A DNA stretch of 64,000 nt from Kryptolebias marmoratus (Eukaryota; Chordata; Actinopteri; Cyprinodontiformes; Rivulidae), in contig NC_051436.1 in assembly GCF_001649575.2 (NCBI RefSeq), positions 10,771,141 to 10,835,140 on the forward strand, read 5' to 3'. The notes under the pieces are model-generated. The model searched no databases. It saw only the letters and a program-made list of their open reading frames with translations, and was not told the DNA's origin. Numbering within the stretch: the stretch's first letter is position 1; each line of letters begins with the position of its first letter. Below, piece by piece: positions 60,201-64,000 of this stretch. Both the position numbers and the translations under genes were made by a program.

Positions 60201-61483
60201 TGTCAAACTAGCTGCCTGGACACTTCATGGGTCGAGGATGATCCCTATGGACTTCAAGGTCAAAGGTCAAGGTCACAGATGACCTCTTTGTAGAAACCTT
60301 GTCCGTGTTCCAACTCTGCAATTGCGTCAAATAGGTATGCCAAACCACATGCCTGGACACCACATGGGTCGAGGATGATCCCTATGGATTTCAAGGTCAC
60401 AGGGTGAGAGGTCAAGGTCACAGGCGACCCCTTTGTGATCACCTCGCCTTCTCCAGCTTCACATTCGAGGAGCATAGAAATGTCGAACCCTTTGTTCCCT
60501 AGGGTATGACGTGCCGTGGGCGGTGCTCTCGTTTTATAGTTTCACAACCCACTGAGGGGCCCCGGGCCCCAACTTTGGGAACCACCGGCTTAAACCATAA
60601 ACGTAGGGGCGGCTGCCAAGGTGGGTACGATGCAGACAGAGGAGCGGCTAGAGTAAGGCTTCACGAGCCTTTTACACAAAAACAGGCGGAGGTTTTAAAA
60701 AAAACTGGCTGCTCGCTGGTCGCACTGAGACGGCGACGGGAAAATTCCCCGATTGGAGCCACGAGCTCACCTCTGCAGAGACGGCCCATCTGAGTGACCG
60801 GAGACCTGTTCCTTCACGTCGCCGCCACTTCCTTCCTTTCAGGGTCGCTCCTTCATCACTTGGACCGCTACGAAAAGGGGGGCGACTGAACGGGGCGTTT
60901 GACGCTGCGGTCGTACGGTCTGCGGGACGGGTGGCGACTGGCGTTCATTTCCGGTTCCTGTAGATCTCAGCCGTTCTACGAAAAAAAAACGAATTTAAAA
61001 TGTGACGCAGCGGCTACGGAGAAGTCGTGACGTTTGCTGACAGATTCACCGATGTTTTCACCGTTTCACCGCTGACCGGCCAGCCGACAGGCCAGAAATA
61101 CCAGCCGACACACCCAGCTCCGTGTGTGTCTGCGTGTGTGTGCGCGCGAGTGTGTGTGTGTGTGTGTGTGGAGGGTCTTATTTCACTGTTTTATTTATGC
61201 CGCTCGACATGTGGTTGTTTTTTTTTTTGCAGGTTTTGCCTCCTTCCCTGCGTCCGACTCTCAGTCCAAAGTCCCTCGGCCCATGTCTGTGAACCCGTTC
61301 ACGGTGAGCTCGGGGCGAGGGGGGAGGGGGGGCGTCAAAAGATGGCAGCCGATTGGTCCTCCGCTCGCAGGTCGTCTGCGGGCCGATAAGTGCCGATGAG
61401 TTTCTCACCCTTGTCTTCTTTTCTTCGCCCCACAGGGGAATGTTTACCCCAGCCGAGGGACGTCGAGAAACCCTTTCATCTGA
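48287..61483 (+). CDS. agfg2: ArfGAP with FG repeats 2-like protein
   Basis: The exons are 48287-48453, 49294-49387, 50504-50619, 52340-52484, 52832-52952, 53051-53149, 53732-53764, 56142-56381, 59686-59808, 61233-61303 and 61436-61483. All phases join and give 418 aa. The N-terminal ArfGAP domain has the zinc finger CFEC-x16-CTSC, followed by RGLNPPHRVKSISMTTF, a hallmark of AGFG proteins. Exon 3 ends in EFLQDKYEKKKW, also diagnostic. The remainder is Ser/Pro-rich and keeps the RYAAVSHLDSVF block and two C-terminal NPF motifs (NPFT, and NPFI at the very end), which in the family bind EH-domain endocytic proteins. VTYTDITVGSFVC and the CARKVREL stretch favour AGFG2 over AGFG1. No FG dipeptide was seen, and the protein is shorter than human AGFG2 (about 480 aa). 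The 628-N gap in intron 8 could hide exons. Family role: endocytic and vesicle trafficking; GAP activity is not established by sequence. Confidence 0.9.
49116..49244. other. Assembly gap in agfg2 intron 1
   Basis: A run of 129 Ns follows a poly-C tract. Exon 2 begins 49 bases downstream with a normal acceptor, so no coding loss is evident. Confidence 0.95.
50473..50500 (+). repeat. agfg2: (TG)n tract abutting agfg2 exon 3 acceptor
   Basis: About 13 TG units end at ttcag, immediately before exon 3. The repeat replaces an ordinary polypyrimidine tract. Confidence 0.9.
51185..51260 (-). mobile_element. Tc1-like transposon fragment
   Basis: The reverse complement carries the Tc1-type string cacggtggtggtagcatcatgg followed by tttggggctgtatggctgc. 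It is a short remnant in agfg2 intron 3. Confidence 0.45.
51434..51600 (-). other. Orphan exon-like block with EF-hand-like loop
   Basis: On the minus strand a strong acceptor (cttcctttcacttctcctcag) precedes 55 open codons with a natural composition, including KATYSEAKCERLRDVFLNS and AQRVFFLV. The last 12 residues, EPDNKGYFKEGD, fit an EF-hand loop with glycine at position 6, phenylalanine at 8 and Asp at 12. The downstream donor would be the weak GAT|gtttac. It is antisense in agfg2 intron 3. No partner exon was found. The gene of origin is not recognised; a relic exon or captured fragment is possible. Confidence 0.3.
51930..52275. mobile_element. Long-TIR MITE-family copy, compact
   Basis: The left arm has gaacaacctcagtttggag and atgagctaatggctagtct. 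The right arm has ggactagccattagctcgtc and ccaccaggtaagatactag. An intact CAGGTAAGATACT lies at 52257-52269, only about 70 bases before the agfg2 exon 4 acceptor. Confidence 0.6.
53416..53590. mobile_element. Diverged palindromic hAT-type MITE
   Basis: cctggtcctggagggc and its inverse ccttccaggaccagga bound a 170-base palindromic segment with the same internal order as the 17784 family. Confidence 0.5.
53852..53971. other. Assembly gap in agfg2 intron 7
   Basis: A run of 120 Ns follows a C/CA-rich tract. Flanking exons are unaffected. Confidence 0.95.
56650..56875. mobile_element. Long-TIR MITE-family copy
   Basis: It starts with the frequent teleost wording aaagggatagttcggattt, then tcttacctgcagcag, and ends ctgcaggtaagatactgactg. 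The two arms are inverted copies and both carry the splice-donor-like core (56699-56707 reversed, 56844-56856 forward). It lies in agfg2 intron 8. Confidence 0.6.
57259..57494 (+). other. agfg2: Candidate alternative terminal exon of agfg2
   Basis: A pyrimidine-rich region ends in gatcagtcag, followed by a frame whose phase fits exon 8 exactly and which stays open for 77 codons to TAA. The peptide is Ser/Pro-rich like the rest of the agfg2 tail (FRISPSLDSLPQ, HRSPSDSVHIRG), and third positions favour G/C. If used, it would end the protein before the exons at 59686-61483, removing both NPF motifs. Expression data would be needed to confirm use. Confidence 0.3.
58134..58761. other. 628-N assembly gap in agfg2 intron 8
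   Basis: The gap is bounded on the right by a (CA)n tract. Because agfg2 is short here, one or more exons could be hidden in it. Confidence 0.95.
59029..59130. mobile_element. hAT-like terminus (CAGGGGTGTCAAA)
   Basis: gcaggggtgtcaaaccctg followed by gggggccaaaatt and gggccgatcacg matches the usual wording of a common vertebrate hAT MITE end. Confidence 0.5.
60100..60480. repeat. Satellite-like array with TCAAGGTCA motifs, second locus
   Basis: About three units of the family at 12660-13350 recur here: ggatgatccctatgga, TTCAAGGTCA, cagatgacc, ccttgtccgtgttccaactctgcaat. Perfect TCAAGGTCA occurs at 60132, 60254, 60267, 60391 and 60412. It lies in agfg2 intron 9. Confidence 0.75.
60515..60600. 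mobile_element. hAT-like terminus fragment
   Basis: gagggg(c)cccgggccccaac followed by tttgggaaccaccgg is the typical inner and outer wording of a hAT MITE end. Confidence 0.35.
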
Positions 61484-62083
61484 CACCACCCCCCACTCAC
61501 CCCCCACCGCCTCCCACCCCTCCTCTTCACTCCTCTGGGAACCAAAGGAGGAGAGGGAGAGAGAGGGGGGGGGTGGACTCGCCATTTCAAAGCCTCTGGA
61601 GTATTTTCAGCCCGCCGGGACGGGTCTGACACCCCCCCCACCACCACCACCACCACCACCCCCACCCCGTCCTCTGTGTCCACCATGTTTACGTGTTTGT
61701 GGAGGACAAAAAAAGAAAAACAAAACAAACGAGAGAAGAACAAAAAAAACCCCGAAACGAAACGTGTGAATGTAATCAAGGAATTGTCCGCCTGCAGTAT
61801 TCGTCCCGTGTGTCCGAAGGTGTTCGTGTGCCACTAAGAGACGCCACCTCAGGGCTCTGCGGGAGTCACGAGCAAACAATGCCTCTTCGATTTTACCCTC
61901 CGAAACACACACACACTCACATGCTGCTGCTGCTACCGCGCTTTCATCTCCCGCCTAAAGAAAATAAGTCCAAATAACCGTCCTCCGCTTTAATACCTTC
62001 GAGTCTCAGCGGCCGAGACTCTGAGCCCCCGCTCGTCACGAGTTTTACAAACGGTTTTTAAAGCGGCCTTAACCTCCTGCTGC

Positions 62084-62176
<93 letters not shown>

Positions 62177-62305
62177 ATTGATTCTGTTTTTGGCTTTTTT
62201 ATTTTGTCCAGAGGAATCGATTCCAAACCGATTTACGTGAGTTCCACTCTCAGGCTGCATGCGCTTCGAGGGCTACGAGGAGATGCTAATGAATGTAAAA
62301 GCAAA
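61484..62305 (+). other. agfg2: agfg2 3' UTR
   Basis: After the stop the sequence is C-rich, with a (CCA)n run at about 61634-61668 and a (GA)n run of about 86 bases at 62088-62173. It runs to an AATAAA at 62306. Later AATAAA motifs near 63612 and 63935 could extend it. No other gene is visible to 64000. Confidence 0.45.
62088..62173. repeat. (GA)n microsatellite
   Basis: About 43 uninterrupted GA units lie in the presumed agfg2 3' UTR. Confidence 0.95.
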
Positions 62306-62311
62306 AATAAA
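62306..62311 (+). terminator. agfg2: Candidate agfg2 polyadenylation signal
   Basis: AATAAA lies about 820 bases after the stop codon and is the first canonical signal in this interval. Confidence 0.35.
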
Positions 62312-62404
62312 TGAAAAAATCAGATGAAATCTACGTAGAGAATATGGGTTTAAAAATTAAAAGAAAAAATGTTATCACTTCAGTGTTCCGGACCAAAACG
62401 CTTT

Positions 62405-62435
<31 letters not shown>

Positions 62436-62719
62436 TCTGGTTGGTGTTGATGCAGTTCAGAGAAATGTCAGGTTTGATTTCTTTTTTTTTTCTTTCCAGA
62501 AATATTAAAAAAAGTAGAGTTTCATGTATTAACCTCTTTGTAACGACAAGTGTTCACATTCATAAAACCAAACTTGTTGCTGCTTCTTAGAGTTTGACTT
62601 GTTTTTTTTGTGTATCTTTCTGGTCGTTCTGGCGTGGCGTGCACCGCCTGCCGCCGTCGTGTCGGTCAAATCTCACGAACGGCGGCGTCGAGTAAAAAGT
62701 TTGGTCAATCTTTCTTTCT

Positions 62720-62965
62720 GTAGCACTATTACTGTAGCACTGACCTGCACAGAGTCCTGACCCCAACCTGTTAGAACACCTTTGGGATGAATTAGAGCAG
62801 AGACTGAGAGACAGGCCTTCTGTCCAACATCAGTTCTTGGAGGAATGGTCCAAAACTCCCATAAACACTCCTAAACCTGTGGAAAACTTTCCCAGAAGAG
62901 TTTAAGCTGTTATAGCTGCAAAGAGTGGGCCAACATCAGATTAAACCCTGTGGATTAAGAATGTG
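62720..62965 (+). mobile_element. Tc1-like transposon 3' fragment
   Basis: cactgacctgcacagagtcc, acacctttgggatgaattag, caggccttctgtccaacat, agaagagtttaagctgttat and gattaaaccctgtggattaa occur in the order of the 3' part of a teleost Tc1-like element. The frame is broken by several stops. Confidence 0.65.
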
Positions 62966-64000
62966 ACGTCACTCAAGATCATGTGTGTGATGAGTGTAAC
63001 ACGGTGAAAGTCAAAAGAAATCAAAGCAAACAGGAAGAAGTCGCCTTGATTTTTCAGGCTGCAGTGCTGTCGTTTCGGCAGCAGGGGGCGTCCAATCCCC
63101 ACACTTTCCCCCATCTTTACTTTCTGCTGCATGTTGCATAACAGCATGCATACTGCATGAGCGTTCAGCACGCAGACACACACCCCCATCATGGAAGCAG
63201 CGGAATTACTACATTAGAGGGTTTTTAAAATATTCATCCTAATCTGGGGCTCATCCTGGACTGGATGCGTTTTTGGGTTTTTTTGTCTTTCTGCAGCATT
63301 TTCCAGAAAAAGATTGGAGCTTTCCCTGCTCAGCCAGACAGTCGAGACACTAATCCATCCAGTTAAAGCATCTTAAGCTGCTGGATCCAAAGTGCAGAAA
63401 CAAACCGAGGTCGCTGCCTTTTTTTTTTTTTTTTAATATATATATATTTTCCCCCCATCACCGTCTGCGTGTTTTAAAATCTGCGCTATTTGGAAACAGT
63501 TTGTTGCAAAATCTGCAGACTGCAGGGGAAAGAAAACCGTCAATATATGATGGTTTCAACACCAGGCAGAGTGTGTGGGGGGGATTTCTGTCTTTTTTTA
63601 AAAAAAAAATAGAATAAATAGAAATAGATGGACTCGCTGGAGAGCCAGGAGTGAAATCTTACTCCACGGTGCTGCCTTCACGGGCTGTGGGAAATGACGC
63701 TGCTCGGACAGAGTGCGACCACCGTCAACACAACAAGAGTGGATATTAATAATATTATAATTAATGTTGAACTCCTAACAGGTGAATGTGTGGCAAGTAA
63801 TAAAACTTTGAACTTCAGTTGTTTAAGCGTAAAACCTTCTTTTTTTAAATTGACAAATGTATTTTTTTATCAAATAAAACTAATTAAAAATACCTAAAAG
63901 TGAAGTTTAGTGTCCTTCTTCCCTCCAAGCATGAAATAAATCAGTACATTTATTTTAATTTACACAACTTTTACATTTTTACTATATTTCTGTATACTTA
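62966..64000. other. Downstream spacer, no gene supported
   Basis: The sequence is AT-rich with homopolymers (near 63420-63440 and 63594-63610) and short meaningless frames. I see no exon-like block. Confidence 0.5.

Noticed and set aside
61353..61769. Proline-rich open frame overlapping the end of agfg2
   Set aside because: It arises from C-rich 3' UTR and (CCA)n sequence; the agfg2 frame with its terminal NPFI and stop at 61483 explains the coding part.

Overview
The window is vertebrate nuclear DNA and almost certainly from a teleost fish. Its genes have many short exons separated by GT-AG introns. The proteins they encode match vertebrate families, and the spacers are full of fish-type repeats: tRNA-headed SINEs, hAT and long-TIR MITEs, decayed Tc1/mariner copies and many microsatellites. 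I cannot name the species; the repeat flavour suggests a percomorph. Eight N runs (11162-11261, 11440-12036, 18600-18620, 24480-24603, 46509-46582, 49116-49244, 53852-53971, 58134-58761) mark a draft assembly.

Four protein-coding genes can be spliced by hand with all exon phases consistent. (1) bcl6b (+, CDS 1754-5289, 10 coding exons, 545 aa) is a BTB/C2H2 zinc-finger repressor with a TATA-type promoter near 1206 and two likely 5' non-coding exons. (2) slc16a13 (+, CDS 10356-16631, 5 coding exons, 468 aa) is a monocarboxylate-transporter-family membrane protein. Its first two coding exons appear twice because of what looks like a false assembly duplication around N gaps. (3) acap1 (-, CDS 43754-19734, 23 exons, 762 aa) is a BAR-PH-ArfGAP-ankyrin protein. 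(4) agfg2 (+, CDS 48287-61483, 11 exons, 418 aa) is an ArfGAP of the AGFG/Hrb family with C-terminal NPF motifs. acap1 and agfg2 are divergent neighbours, so two ArfGAP genes lie head to head about 4.2 kb apart.

Layout: 1-1.2 kb upstream spacer; 1.2-5.5 kb bcl6b; 5.5-8 kb repeat-rich spacer with one unassigned exon-like block; 8-17 kb slc16a13; 17-19.4 kb spacer with repeats; 19.4-44.1 kb acap1, whose introns hold a 1-kb minisatellite, a nested MITE/SINE, a dead Tc1 element and a candidate captured coding segment; 44-48 kb divergent intergenic region; 48-62.3 kb agfg2; then repeat-rich downstream DNA with another Tc1 fragment.

No operon-like or defence system is present. The genes act separately: bcl6b in transcriptional repression, slc16a13 in monocarboxylate transport, acap1 and agfg2 in Arf GTPase and endosomal trafficking. 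The most notable non-genic signals are a MITE family that carries a consensus 5' splice site in its termini, satellite-like repeats carrying perfect TCAAGGTCA nuclear-receptor sites, CA repeats just downstream of three acap1 splice donors, and several orphan coding-like segments.
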